This document shows, piece after piece, positions 6,864 to 12,224 of a stretch of 12,224 nucleotides of DNA. A program made the position numbers and the translations under genes. How positions within the stretch are numbered: position 1 is the first letter of the stretch; each line of letters opens with the position of its first letter. Source of the stretch: JBJXGF01 sp046153015 (GTDB lineage Bacteria; Actinomycetota; Acidimicrobiia; Acidimicrobiales; CAIXPF01). Location: assembly GCA_046153015.1 (NCBI GenBank), contig JBJXGF010000143.1, positions 1-12,224 on the forward strand, read 5' to 3'. The notes below the pieces were generated by a model, which searched no databases, was not told the origin of the DNA, and was given only the letters and a program-made list of their open reading frames with translations.

Positions 6864-8002
6864 GCGGCCACCTCGCGCAACGGCCAGCCGAGGGCTCGGG
6901 CGGCCGCGGCCGCGTCGTCGTGCTCGGCCTTGCGCCGCCCGTCGCTCAGCTTCACCCGCACTGCGTGGCCCTCGAGCTCCACCTCCACGAAGCGCCGGGG
7001 CGCCGGCCAGCGCTCCACGAGCTGGGCGCGCACGCCGAGGGTGCCCGTCTCCCGGCGCAGCAGCTCGGCCAGGCGGGCGGCGTCGGCCACGTCGGCGAGC
7101 ACGCTGACCACCTGGCCGGGCCGGCCCTTCTTCATCGTCACCGGCGCGGTCCACGCGTCGCGGGCGCCCGCCTCCAGCAGGGCGGCGATGGTGTAGGCGA
7201 TCGTCTCGCCGGTGGCGTCGTCGAGGTTGGTCTCGAGCAGCGCCGCCGGCTGACCGGCGCCGCCCGGGCCGGACGCCGCCGCGGCGGCCTCGCCCACCAC
7301 CACCTGCACGTGGTTCGGCCGGTCGGCGAGCTCGGCCGAACCGGCGCCGAAACCCGAGGCGGCGATCGTCATGGCGGGGAGCGGACCCCAGCCCGAGCCC
7401 AATGCGGCGAGCAGCGCCGCGCCGGTCGGCGTGGTGAGCTCACGGTCGACGGCCACGCTGACGGAGGGGGCCCCCGAGGCCAGCGCCACCACGGCCGGCG
7501 GCGGGTTGGGGAGGATGCCGTGCCGGGTGCGGATCACGCCCGTGCCGTGCACCAGGCCGTTGGCCCGCACCTCGTCGACCCCGAGCAGCTCGAGCGCGGC
7601 GCACACGCCGACGATGTCCACGATCGAGTCGACGGCGCCCACCTCGTGGAAGGCCACCTCGGCCGCAGGCACGCCGTGCAGGCGGCCCTCGACCTGCGCC
7701 AACGCGTCGAACACCGCCAGCGCCCGCTGCTCGACCCGGGGCGGCAGCGCCGCGTGCCCGATGAGCTCCACGATCGCCGCGTGGGTCCGGTGCTCGTGCC
7801 GCTCCTCCCAGCGGACGTGCACCTTCACCCCGGCGATGCCGCCCCGCAGCGCGGGCTCTGCCTCGAGCGTCCAACCCTCGAGGCCGAGGCCGGCGCACGC
7901 GGCCCGCACCTCCTCGAGCGCCGCCCCGGCGTCGAGCAGGGCGCCGAGGGCCATGTCGCCGGCGATGCCGGAGAAGCAGTGGAACCAAGCCACGCGGGTC
8001 AC
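6827..8002 (-). CDS. larC: LarC, nickel insertion enzyme for nickel-pincer nucleotide cofactor
   Basis: A 391-residue LarC. In the known pathway LarC is a CTP-dependent cyclometallase that inserts nickel into pyridinium-3,5-bisthiocarboxylic acid mononucleotide, giving the cofactor of lactate racemase and related enzymes. Family marks in order are WFHCFSGIAGDMALGALLDAG (residues 6-26, with H where many members have D), VAFHEVGAVDSIVDIVG, RTRHGILPNPPPAV, ELTTPTGAAL, and near the C-terminal domain ETNLDDATGE and VTMKKGRPGQ. It is one continuous frame, whereas in Lactiplantibacillus plantarum larC1 and larC2 are joined by programmed frameshifting. The GTG start at 8002 overlaps the larB stop (GTGA), so the two are translationally coupled. 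Its 3' end overlaps the convergent desaturase by 37 bases. larE is not in the window. Confidence 0.93.
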   Translation of the reverse strand: MTRVAWFHCFSGIAGDMALGALLDAGAALEEVRAACAGLGLEGWTLEAEPALRGGIAGVKVHVRWEERHEHRTHAAIVELIGHAALPPRVEQRALAVFDALAQVEGRLHGVPAAEVAFHEVGAVDSIVDIVGVCAALELLGVDEVRANGLVHGTGVIRTRHGILPNPPPAVVALASGAPSVSVAVDRELTTPTGAALLAALGSGWGPLPAMTIAASGFGAGSAELADRPNHVQVVVGEAAAAASGPGGAGQPAALLETNLDDATGETIAYTIAALLEAGARDAWTAPVTMKKGRPGQVVSVLADVADAARLAELLRRETGTLGVRAQLVERWPAPRRFVEVELEGHAVRVKLSDGRRKAEHDDAAAAARALGWPLREVAAQAEERARQSER

Positions 8003-8745
8003 CGCCGGCCGGCCCGGAGCAGACGGGCCACCGCGCAGGCGGCGCCGTAGCCGTTGTCGATGCCCACCACCGTGACCCCAGCCGCGCAGGAGGACAGCAT
8101 CGCCAGCAGGGCGGTGACGCCCTCGAGCGAGGCGCCGTAGCCGGTGGAGGTGGGCACCGCCACCACCGGCGCCGCGGTGAGCCCGCCGACGACCGAGGCG
8201 AGCGCGCCCTCCATGCCCGCCACCACCACCACGGCCTCCGCCGCCGCCACGGCGTCGAGCGACGCCAGCAGGCGATGCAGGCCCGCCACCCCCACGTCGG
8301 TCACCCGGACCGGTTTCACCCCGTGGGCCTGCAGCACCACGTCGCACTCGTCGGCCACCGGCAGGTCGGCGGTGCCGGCGGTGAGCAGCGCCACCGCCCG
8401 GCCCGAGTCCGGCGCCGGGCGCCACACCAACGTGCCGGCGGCGCGGAGCGCGGCCGGCGCCACATCGGCAGCCGCCGCCGACTGCTCGGGCGCGGCCCGG
8501 GTGAGCACCACCGGGCCGTCGCCCTCCGCCAACAGCTCGGCCACGATCGCCGCGCATTGCGGCGCGGTCTTGCCCGGCGCGTACACCGCCTCGGGCAGGC
8601 CCTGGCGCAGCCCGCGATGATGGTCCACCCGGGCGAAGCCGAGATCGGCGAAGGGCAGGCGAGCCAGCCGGCGCACGGCCTCGTCGGGCTCGACTGCGCC
8701 GGCGCGCACCTGGTCGACCAACAACCGCAACGCCGCTTCGTCCAT
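7999..8745 (-). CDS. larB: LarB, nicotinic acid adenine dinucleotide carboxylase/hydrolase
   Basis: A 248-residue LarB, which starts nickel-pincer nucleotide synthesis by carboxylating the pyridinium ring of nicotinic acid adenine dinucleotide and releasing AMP. Diagnostic segments are DHHRGLRQGLPEAVYAPGKT near the N-terminus, LTAGTADLPVADE, VVVAGMEGALASVVGGL, VPTSTGYGAS, then SSCAAGVTVVGIDNGYGAA. C220 in the SSCAAG motif corresponds to the cysteine that binds the substrate ring covalently in the L. plantarum enzyme. The fold is PurE-like. ATG 8745 is chosen over GTG 8751 because TACCCT lies 9 bases before the ATG, the same spacing as at ptrB; the GTG would leave only 3 bases. The 3' end overlaps larC by 4 bases, forming a two-gene operon. 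Confidence 0.92.
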   Translation of the reverse strand: MDEAALRLLVDQVRAGAVEPDEAVRRLARLPFADLGFARVDHHRGLRQGLPEAVYAPGKTAPQCAAIVAELLAEGDGPVVLTRAAPEQSAAAADVAPAALRAAGTLVWRPAPDSGRAVALLTAGTADLPVADECDVVLQAHGVKPVRVTDVGVAGLHRLLASLDAVAAAEAVVVVAGMEGALASVVGGLTAAPVVAVPTSTGYGASLEGVTALLAMLSSCAAGVTVVGIDNGYGAACAVARLLRAGRR

Positions 8746-8754
8746 GCTCACCGC

Positions 8755-8760
8755 AGGGTA
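8755..8760 (-). promoter_or_regulatory. -10 hexamer of larBC, leaderless pattern
   Basis: On the minus strand TACCCT (TANNNT) ends 9 bases before the ATG at 8745. There is no Shine-Dalgarno sequence between them. This decides the ATG over the GTG six bases upstream as the larB start. Confidence 0.5.
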
Positions 8761-8824
8761 GTCGCCGGCCTCGCCGGGCTCGGCCGGGCGGCTGTGTTGT
8801 CGCTGGAGGCGCAGCCCCCAGCAC

Positions 8825-8830
8825 TACAGT
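8825..8830 (+). promoter_or_regulatory. -10 hexamer of DUF4126 gene, leaderless pattern
   Basis: TACAGT (TANNNT) ends 7 bases before the GTG at 8838 with no ribosome binding site between. It shares the 92-base divergent spacer with the larBC promoter. A TTGTCG at 8797-8802 is too far upstream (22 bases) to be a normal -35. Confidence 0.5.
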
Positions 8831-8837
8831 CGGTGCG

Positions 8838-9419
8838 GTGGAAGCCGGCGTGGTGGCGGCGAGCGGCTGGTCGGCGGGGCTGAACCTGTGGGCGGTGGTG
8901 CTGGTGCTCGGTCTCGCCGGGCGCTTCGAGTGGGCCGACACGCCGGCCGTGCTGGCCCGCACCGACGTGCTGGTGGCCGCGGGCGTGCTCTACGCCGTGG
9001 AGTTCGTGGTCGACAAGATCCCTTACGTCGACAGCGCGTGGGACGTGGTGAACACCGCGGTGCGCCCGGTGGGCGCGGCGCTGGTGACCCTCGCGCTGGC
9101 CCGGGACGGAGGCGCCGACGCCCCGCTGGCCGTGAGCGCGGTGGGGGCCGCGCTGGGGCTCAGCGCCCATGCGGCGAAGGCGTCGACCCGGGCCGCGATC
9201 AACCTCTCCCCCGAGCCGGTGACCAACGTGGCCGCCAGCGTGGCCGAGGACGGCCTGGTGGTGGCGCTGCTCGCCCTGGCGCTCACCCACCCGGGCGTGG
9301 CGCTGGCCGTCGCCGCCGCGTTGGCGCTGGCCGCGCTGGCGGTCACCGCGCTCCTCTGGCGCTTCGTTCGCCGCCTGCTCGCCCGCCGTCGCCGCCGCCC
9401 GGCGGGCGAGCCGGCGTAG
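8838..9419 (+). CDS. DUF4126 family integral membrane protein
   Basis: A 193-residue membrane protein of unknown function. The pattern SGWSAGLNLWAVVLVLGLAG, then AVEFVVDKIPYVDSAWDVVNTAVRPVGAAL, then AHAAKASTRAAINLSPEP and NVAASVAEDGLVV matches DUF4126 as I recall it. Four to six hydrophobic segments are visible (about residues 12-28, 43-58, 77-90, 103-115 and 143-175), ending in an Arg-rich cytoplasmic tail (RRLLARRRRR). No catalytic motif stands out; small conserved charged residues in EFVVDK and the AKA block could line a channel or transport path, but this is a guess. GTG 8838 fits a leaderless start. It is divergent from larBC; a joint role is not shown by anything in the sequence. Confidence 0.78.
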   Translation: MEAGVVAASGWSAGLNLWAVVLVLGLAGRFEWADTPAVLARTDVLVAAGVLYAVEFVVDKIPYVDSAWDVVNTAVRPVGAALVTLALARDGGADAPLAVSAVGAALGLSAHAAKASTRAAINLSPEPVTNVAASVAEDGLVVALLALALTHPGVALAVAAALALAALAVTALLWRFVRRLLARRRRRPAGEPA

Positions 9420-9435
9420 CGCTCATGTCTCGTTC

Positions 9436-9454
9436 CTGGGGGCTGCGCCCCCAG
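9436..9454. terminator. Hairpin terminator between convergent DUF4126 and galU genes
   Basis: CTGGGGGC (9436-9443), a three-base loop TGC and GCCCCCAG (9447-9454) form a perfect 8-bp GC-rich stem. It begins 16 bases after the DUF4126 stop and lies 55 bases beyond the galU stop. There is no T-run, as is common in actinobacteria. The flanking 9455-9509, with GACCCC and CGCTCGCTGGCGCTC-like DNA, looks like repetitive extragenic sequence and holds no gene. Confidence 0.6.
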
Positions 9455-9509
9455 ACCCCATCCACGCCCGGCTCGCTGGCGCTCCCCGACCGTGCCGCCT
9501 TCGCTTCGC

Positions 9510-10469
9510 TCAGTCGGACTTGTCGGCGAGGCGCTTCACCTTGTCCTCGAGGTAGCTGCGGAACTCGGCGCCGAGCTCGGGGTGGTCGAGGCCGAACTCG
9601 ACCGTTGCCCGCAGGTAGTCGGCCTTGTTGCCCACGTCGTAGCGGCCCTCGGTGAACACGAAGCCGTACATGCCCTCGCCGGCGAGCAGCGCGTGCATGG
9701 CGTCGGTGAGCTGGATCTCCCCGCCGACGCCTGGCCGCACCCGCTCGAGCTCGGTGAACACCGCGGGTGAGAACACATAGCGGCCCATCACGGCCAGGTT
9801 GGACGGCGCGGCCTCCGCCGCAGGCTTCTCCACCAGGCCGGTGATGCGCACGAGGTCGGCCGAGCCGGGCGCCGGTTCGGCCGCGGCGCAGCCGTAGGCG
9901 GAGATCTCGCTCATCGGCACCGAACGCAGCGCCACCACCGAGGCGCCCCGCTCGGCGTAGGCGGCCAGCATCCCCGAGAGCACGGCGGCGTGCTGCTTGG
10001 TGGCCGGATCGGCCCGCGGGCCCTTGCTGGCGTCGTACATCAGGTCGTCGGGGAGCAGCACCGCGAAGGGCTCGTCGCCCACGTGGCGACGGGCGATCGA
10101 CACGGCGTGGCCGAGGCCCAGCGGTTCGCCCTGGCGCACGAAGTGGATCTGCGCCAGCTCGCTCAGCGCGGCGACCCGTTCGGCCTCGGCCTGCTTGCCC
10201 TTGGCGACGAGGCGGGCCTCGAGCTCGAAGGCCCGGTCGAAGTGATCCTCGAGGGTCTTCTTGTGGGGGCTGGTGACGATCAGGATGTCCTCGATGCCGG
10301 CCAGCACCGCCTCCTCCACCACGTACTGGATGGCGGGCTTGTCGACAACCGTGAGCATCTCCTTCGGCATGACCTTCGACGCCGGCAGGAACCGGGTGCC
10401 GAGCCCCGCCGCGGGGATCACCGCCTTGCGCACCACGTTGGGGCCGGTCCTGTCCACCTCTTCGGGCAT
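9510..10469 (-). CDS. galU: UTP-glucose-1-phosphate uridylyltransferase
   Basis: A 319-residue GalU, which makes UDP-glucose from UTP and glucose 1-phosphate for envelope polysaccharides, glycolipids and trehalose. The nucleotide-binding block KAVIPAAGLGTRFLPASK lies at residues 15-32, followed by MPKEML, RQGEPLGLGHAV, the metal-binding LPDDL, ITGLVEKP, GRYVFSP, GGEIQLTDA and YDVGNKADYLRA. All are characteristic of GalU rather than GlmU or RmlA. Length is usual and the protein is soluble. The ATG at 10469 is chosen because AAGGGAG sits 6 bases before it; an ATG pair 18-21 bases upstream would add MMSRETA and would place this ribosome binding site within the coding region. It is convergent with the DUF4126 gene and divergent from the FmdB-type gene. 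Confidence 0.95.
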   Translation of the reverse strand: MPEEVDRTGPNVVRKAVIPAAGLGTRFLPASKVMPKEMLTVVDKPAIQYVVEEAVLAGIEDILIVTSPHKKTLEDHFDRAFELEARLVAKGKQAEAERVAALSELAQIHFVRQGEPLGLGHAVSIARRHVGDEPFAVLLPDDLMYDASKGPRADPATKQHAAVLSGMLAAYAERGASVVALRSVPMSEISAYGCAAAEPAPGSADLVRITGLVEKPAAEAAPSNLAVMGRYVFSPAVFTELERVRPGVGGEIQLTDAMHALLAGEGMYGFVFTEGRYDVGNKADYLRATVEFGLDHPELGAEFRSYLEDKVKRLADKSD

Positions 10470-10510
10470 GGCTGTCTCCCTTGACATCAAGCCGTCGCCG
10501 TCAAACCACG

Positions 10511-10539
10511 GCCGAACCGCGCCCGCCGCGCGGTCCGGC
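10511..10539 (-). promoter_or_regulatory. Inverted repeat in the galU leader
   Basis: Arms 10511-10522 and 10528-10539 pair over 12 bp around a 5-base loop. Read in the galU direction the only irregular pair is a G-U wobble, while the other strand has an A-C mismatch, which hints at an RNA structure in the galU leader. A TAGCCT (10553-10548, minus strand) fits a -10 hexamer and would start the transcript just before this stem, 70 or so bases before the ATG. Function unknown; it could be a 5' mRNA-stabilising stem or an operator. Confidence 0.35.
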
Positions 10540-10630
10540 CTGCGCCCAGGCTACGGGCGGCCCGAGGCCGGCGATGCCCCAAGGGTGGGCAGCGCCGCCC
10601 CCTTCATCGCCGCCGGGGCGCGCGCCGAGC

Positions 10631-10636
10631 TATCAT
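10631..10636 (+). promoter_or_regulatory. -10 hexamer of the FmdB-type stress operon
   Basis: TATCAT is a near-consensus -10 hexamer. It overlaps the first base of the CIRCE operator, so the transcript would start inside the operator near base 10643 and carry a leader of about 70 bases. No clear -35 is found 16-18 bases upstream. Confidence 0.55.
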
Positions 10637-10662
10637 TGGCACTCGTATTGCCCGAGTGCTAA
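10636..10662 (+). promoter_or_regulatory. CIRCE operator (HrcA binding site)
   Basis: TTGGCACTC, nine bases, GAGTGCTAA: the CIRCE consensus is TTAGCACTC-N9-GAGTGCTAA, so 17 of 18 arm bases match and the spacer is exact. CIRCE is bound by the repressor HrcA and usually controls groES/groEL and dnaK operons. It lies directly after a TATCAT -10 hexamer and 49 bases before the FmdB-type start codon, the proper place to block transcription. The nearest gene in the other direction, galU, begins 167 bases away. Confidence 0.93.
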
Positions 10663-10711
10663 AGACGGGGGCCGTCACGCGGCGGTCCGGGGCCTGGAGG
10701 CTGCAGCCGAG

Positions 10712-11131
10712 ATGCCGACCTACGAGTTCCGCTGCAAGAGCTGCGACGATCGCTTCGAGATCGTCCGCTCGTTCACCGAGGAGGGCGACCCGGCGTGCCC
10801 CTCCTGCGGCGCGACCGACACGGCGAAGGTGTTCGGGAACATCGCCGTCACGTTCAAAGGCTCCGGGTTCTACAAGACCGACAGCCGGGGCAAGTCCTCG
10901 GCCGGCACGAAGTCGGACAAGTCGGAAAAGTCGGAGAAGTCGGAGTCGTCCAGCTCCAACGGCGAGAGCGGCGGCCACGGCCACTCGCACTCCCACGGCG
11001 GGCACAGCCACTCCCACGGCGAGTCCTCCAGCTCGACCCCTGCGTCGTCGACCCCGACCCCCTCGTCGGGGTCCGGGTCCGGGTCGGGGTCCTCCGGCTC
11101 GGGCTCGGGCTCCCTGGCCGCCGCGTCCTGA
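10712..11131 (+). CDS. FmdB-type zinc-ribbon protein, Ruc-like chaperone, with His-rich disordered tail
   Basis: A 139-residue protein. Residues 1-55 form an FmdB-type zinc ribbon: MPTYEFRCKSC, then CPSCG, with C8, C11, C29 and C32 as the likely zinc ligands, ending in the usual GSGFYKTD. The rest is low-complexity and surely disordered: four tandem KS(D/E) triplets (67-78), a run of seven histidines in Gly/Ser context (89-102), a Ser/Thr/Pro stretch, then Gly-Ser repeats (119-134). The mycobacterial homologue Rv0991c (Ruc) is a redox-regulated chaperone with an unstructured C-terminus, co-regulated with hsp60/hsp70. The CIRCE operator upstream supports the same role here. The His-rich part may bind metal and is not typical of this family as I know it. 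GGAGG (10696-10700) lies 11 bases before the ATG. Methylthioadenosine phosphorylase follows after 22 bases. Confidence 0.88.
   Translation: MPTYEFRCKSCDDRFEIVRSFTEEGDPACPSCGATDTAKVFGNIAVTFKGSGFYKTDSRGKSSAGTKSDKSEKSEKSESSSSNGESGGHGHSHSHGGHSHSHGESSSSTPASSTPTPSSGSGSGSGSSGSGSGSLAAAS
10910..10945 (+). repeat. Four tandem 9-base repeats in the FmdB-type tail
   Basis: AAGTCGGAN repeated four times without interruption, encoding Lys-Ser-Asp once and Lys-Ser-Glu three times. Copies differ only in the ninth base. Together with the later Gly-Ser repeats they make this tail open to copy-number change by slippage. Confidence 0.85.
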
Positions 11132-11153
11132 ACGCAACGAGCGGCGGCCCGCG

Positions 11154-11915
11154 GTGAGCGCGGCGAAGCGCCCCGAGGCCGAGATCGGCGTGTTCGGCGG
11201 CTCCGGTCTGTACTCGCTGCTCCCCGAGGTGACCGAGGTCGAGCTCGACACGCCGTACGGCCCGCCGGCCGGCGCGCTGCACCTCGGCCAGGTGGCCGGG
11301 CGGAGCGTCGCGTTCCTGCCCCGGCACGGGCCCGGCCACGAGCTGCCGCCCCATCGCATCAACTACCGGGCCAACCTGTGGGCCATGCACCACCTGGGGG
11401 TGCGCCGCATCCTTGCGCCGTGCGCGTCGGGCTCGCTGCGGCCCGACATTCGACCGGGCGAGTTCGTGGTGCCCGACCAGCTCGTCGACCGGACCGCCGG
11501 CCGGGCCGACACCTTTCACGACGGGCCTGACGTGGTGCACGCCTCGTTCGCCGACCCCTTCGACGAGGAGATGCGCGCCGCCGCCGTGGCCGCCGGCCGC
11601 GCGGAGGGGATCACCGTGCACGACGGCGGCACGGTGGTGGTGATCCAAGGGCCACGGTTCTCCACCCGGGCCGAGTCCCAGTGGTACGCGGCCCAGGGCT
11701 GGCACGTGATCAACATGACCCAATACCCCGAGGCCGTGCTGGCCCGCGAGCTCGGCATCGCGTACGCCTCGATCGCGCTGGTGACCGACTACGACGCCGG
11801 CGCGCCCGGGGCCCCCGCCGTCACCCAGGACGAGGTGTTCGGCTTCTTCGCGGCCAACCTCGAACGGGTCCGGGCCCTGCTCTTCCGCGCCCTCGCGGAG
11901 CTGCCGGCGCGCTAG
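11154..11915 (+). CDS. mtnP: S-methyl-5'-thioadenosine phosphorylase
   Basis: A 253-residue purine nucleoside phosphorylase-family enzyme that splits methylthioadenosine with phosphate into adenine and methylthioribose 1-phosphate, the first step of methionine salvage. Motifs in order are IGVFGGSGLY (11-20), FLPRHGPGHELPPHRINYRANLWAM, the phosphate- and ribose-site region ILAPCASGSLRPDI, VVVIQGPRFSTRAES, NMTQYPEA (from residue 187) and TDYDAG. D212 and D214 in the last motif are the aspartates that select 6-aminopurines, which favours MTA over methylthioinosine or guanosine substrates. The GTG at 11154 has no good ribosome binding site and follows the FmdB-type stop by 22 bases, so translation may be coupled and transcription driven from the CIRCE promoter. 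Confidence 0.92.
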   Translation: MSAAKRPEAEIGVFGGSGLYSLLPEVTEVELDTPYGPPAGALHLGQVAGRSVAFLPRHGPGHELPPHRINYRANLWAMHHLGVRRILAPCASGSLRPDIRPGEFVVPDQLVDRTAGRADTFHDGPDVVHASFADPFDEEMRAAAVAAGRAEGITVHDGGTVVVIQGPRFSTRAESQWYAAQGWHVINMTQYPEAVLARELGIAYASIALVTDYDAGAPGAPAVTQDEVFGFFAANLERVRALLFRALAELPAR

Positions 11916-11944
11916 CGTCGGGCCGGCCCACGGGCCCCGCGCTT

Positions 11945-11954
11945 CCCCCCCCCC
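11945..11954 (+). repeat. Run of ten C residues
   Basis: An unbroken C10 tract in the 72-base spacer between the phosphorylase stop and the SAF-domain start, 33 bases before the start codon. Such tracts slip in replication and in sequencing, so the true length is uncertain. A GGGCCGGCCC palindrome lies just upstream (11920-11929). Confidence 0.8.
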
Positions 11955-11987
11955 GCAACAGGCAGCAGCAGTGGAGAGGACGCGCGG

Positions 11988-12224
11988 GTGGACACCGTTC
12001 GTTTCGCGTGGTGGCGGCTGCGCCGCTCACGGCTCGGTTGGCGTTGCGTGGTGGCGGTGTTGGCGCTGTGCACGTTCGCGTCGGTGCGGGCTGCGCTCGG
12101 CGCGGCCAGCCGGGTGGGGGCGGTCGCCGAGGTCGTGGTGGCCGCGCACGACCTTGCGCCCGGGGCGGTGCTCAGCCCGGCCGACCTCGGCCGCCGGCGG
12201 GTCCCGCAGGCGCTCGCCCCGCCG
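11988..12224 (+). CDS. SAF-domain protein, CpaB/RcpC- or FlgA-like (3' end outside window)
   Basis: The first 79 codons of a protein that continues past the window. A basic N-terminus (RFAWWRLRRSRLGWR) is followed by a hydrophobic segment at about residues 18-41, a signal anchor that would place the rest outside the membrane. Then AEVVVAAHDLAPGAVLSPADLGRRRVP matches the start of a SAF domain, as in the pilus-assembly protein CpaB/RcpC and in FlgA. SAF-domain genes near FmdB-type genes are common in actinobacteria, from memory. GTG 11988 is supported by GGAGAGGA ending 7 bases upstream. Whether pilus genes follow cannot be seen. It is the third gene downstream of the CIRCE promoter but has a 72-base spacer and may have its own promoter. 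Confidence 0.75.
   Translation, partial: MDTVRFAWWRLRRSRLGWRCVVAVLALCTFASVRAALGAASRVGAVAEVVVAAHDLAPGAVLSPADLGRRRVPQALAPP

Noticed and set aside
5856..7154. A 432-codon minus-strand open frame opposite the desaturase
   Set aside because: Low-complexity Arg/Gly/Pro shadow; the plus strand carries three intact histidine boxes.
8797..8830. TTGTCG as -35 partner for TACAGT before the DUF4126 gene
   Set aside because: The 22-base spacer is too long for a standard promoter.
10976..11113. His-rich and Gly-Ser repeats read as a separate gene or a CRISPR-like repeat
   Set aside because: The repeats are in frame with the zinc ribbon, and have no spacers or palindromic units; they are protein low-complexity sequence.

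Overview
This is a compact, very GC-rich chromosomal segment from an actinobacterium. The content fits Actinomycetota, perhaps the Acidimicrobiia, though that rank is inference. Supporting signs are an F420-type luciferase-like oxidoreductase, a DivIVA-domain coiled-coil protein, an actinobacterial-looking galU / FmdB / SAF-domain neighbourhood, frequent GTG starts, and several genes with a TANNNT hexamer 7-9 bases before the start codon and no Shine-Dalgarno site (leaderless pattern). No rRNA, tRNA, CRISPR array or insertion sequence was seen, and no stretch over 300 bases lacks a gene.

Layout, left to right. (1) 1-955: the remnant of a P-loop adenylate-kinase-like gene that loses its C-terminal part near base 226, followed at once by a Phd/YefM antitoxin and VapC/FitB-type PIN toxin pair. 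(2) 1076-1993: a luciferase-like (LLM, F420-type) oxidoreductase, overlapping by 8 bases the end of a convergent divIVA-domain gene. (3) 1986-5810, minus strand: oligopeptidase B, then an MBL-fold hydrolase of the glyoxalase II / persulfide dioxygenase type, then the DivIVA-domain protein. (4) 5865-6863: a fatty-acid-desaturase-like membrane protein, divergent from oligopeptidase B and overlapping the end of larC by 37 bases. (5) 6827-8745, minus strand: larB and larC, two of the three genes for the nickel-pincer nucleotide cofactor, with a 4-base overlap. (6) 8838-9419: a DUF4126 membrane protein, divergent from larB, closed by a hairpin terminator shared with the convergent galU (9510-10469). 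(7) 10631-12224: a stress-type promoter with a CIRCE (HrcA) operator, then an FmdB-type zinc-ribbon protein with a disordered, histidine-rich tail, a methylthioadenosine phosphorylase, and the start of a SAF-domain protein that runs off the window.

The best signal is the CIRCE operator in front of the FmdB-type gene. CIRCE normally controls groES/groEL/dnaK. Its presence here marks the zinc-ribbon protein as a heat-shock/chaperone-regulon member, in line with the mycobacterial redox-regulated chaperone Ruc (Rv0991c). It may also place a methionine-salvage enzyme under HrcA control. The histidine-rich, repeat-built tail of this protein is an unusual addition. Second in interest are the paired divergent leaderless promoters, the single-ORF LarC without a neighbouring larE, and the toxin-antitoxin pair at a truncated gene.
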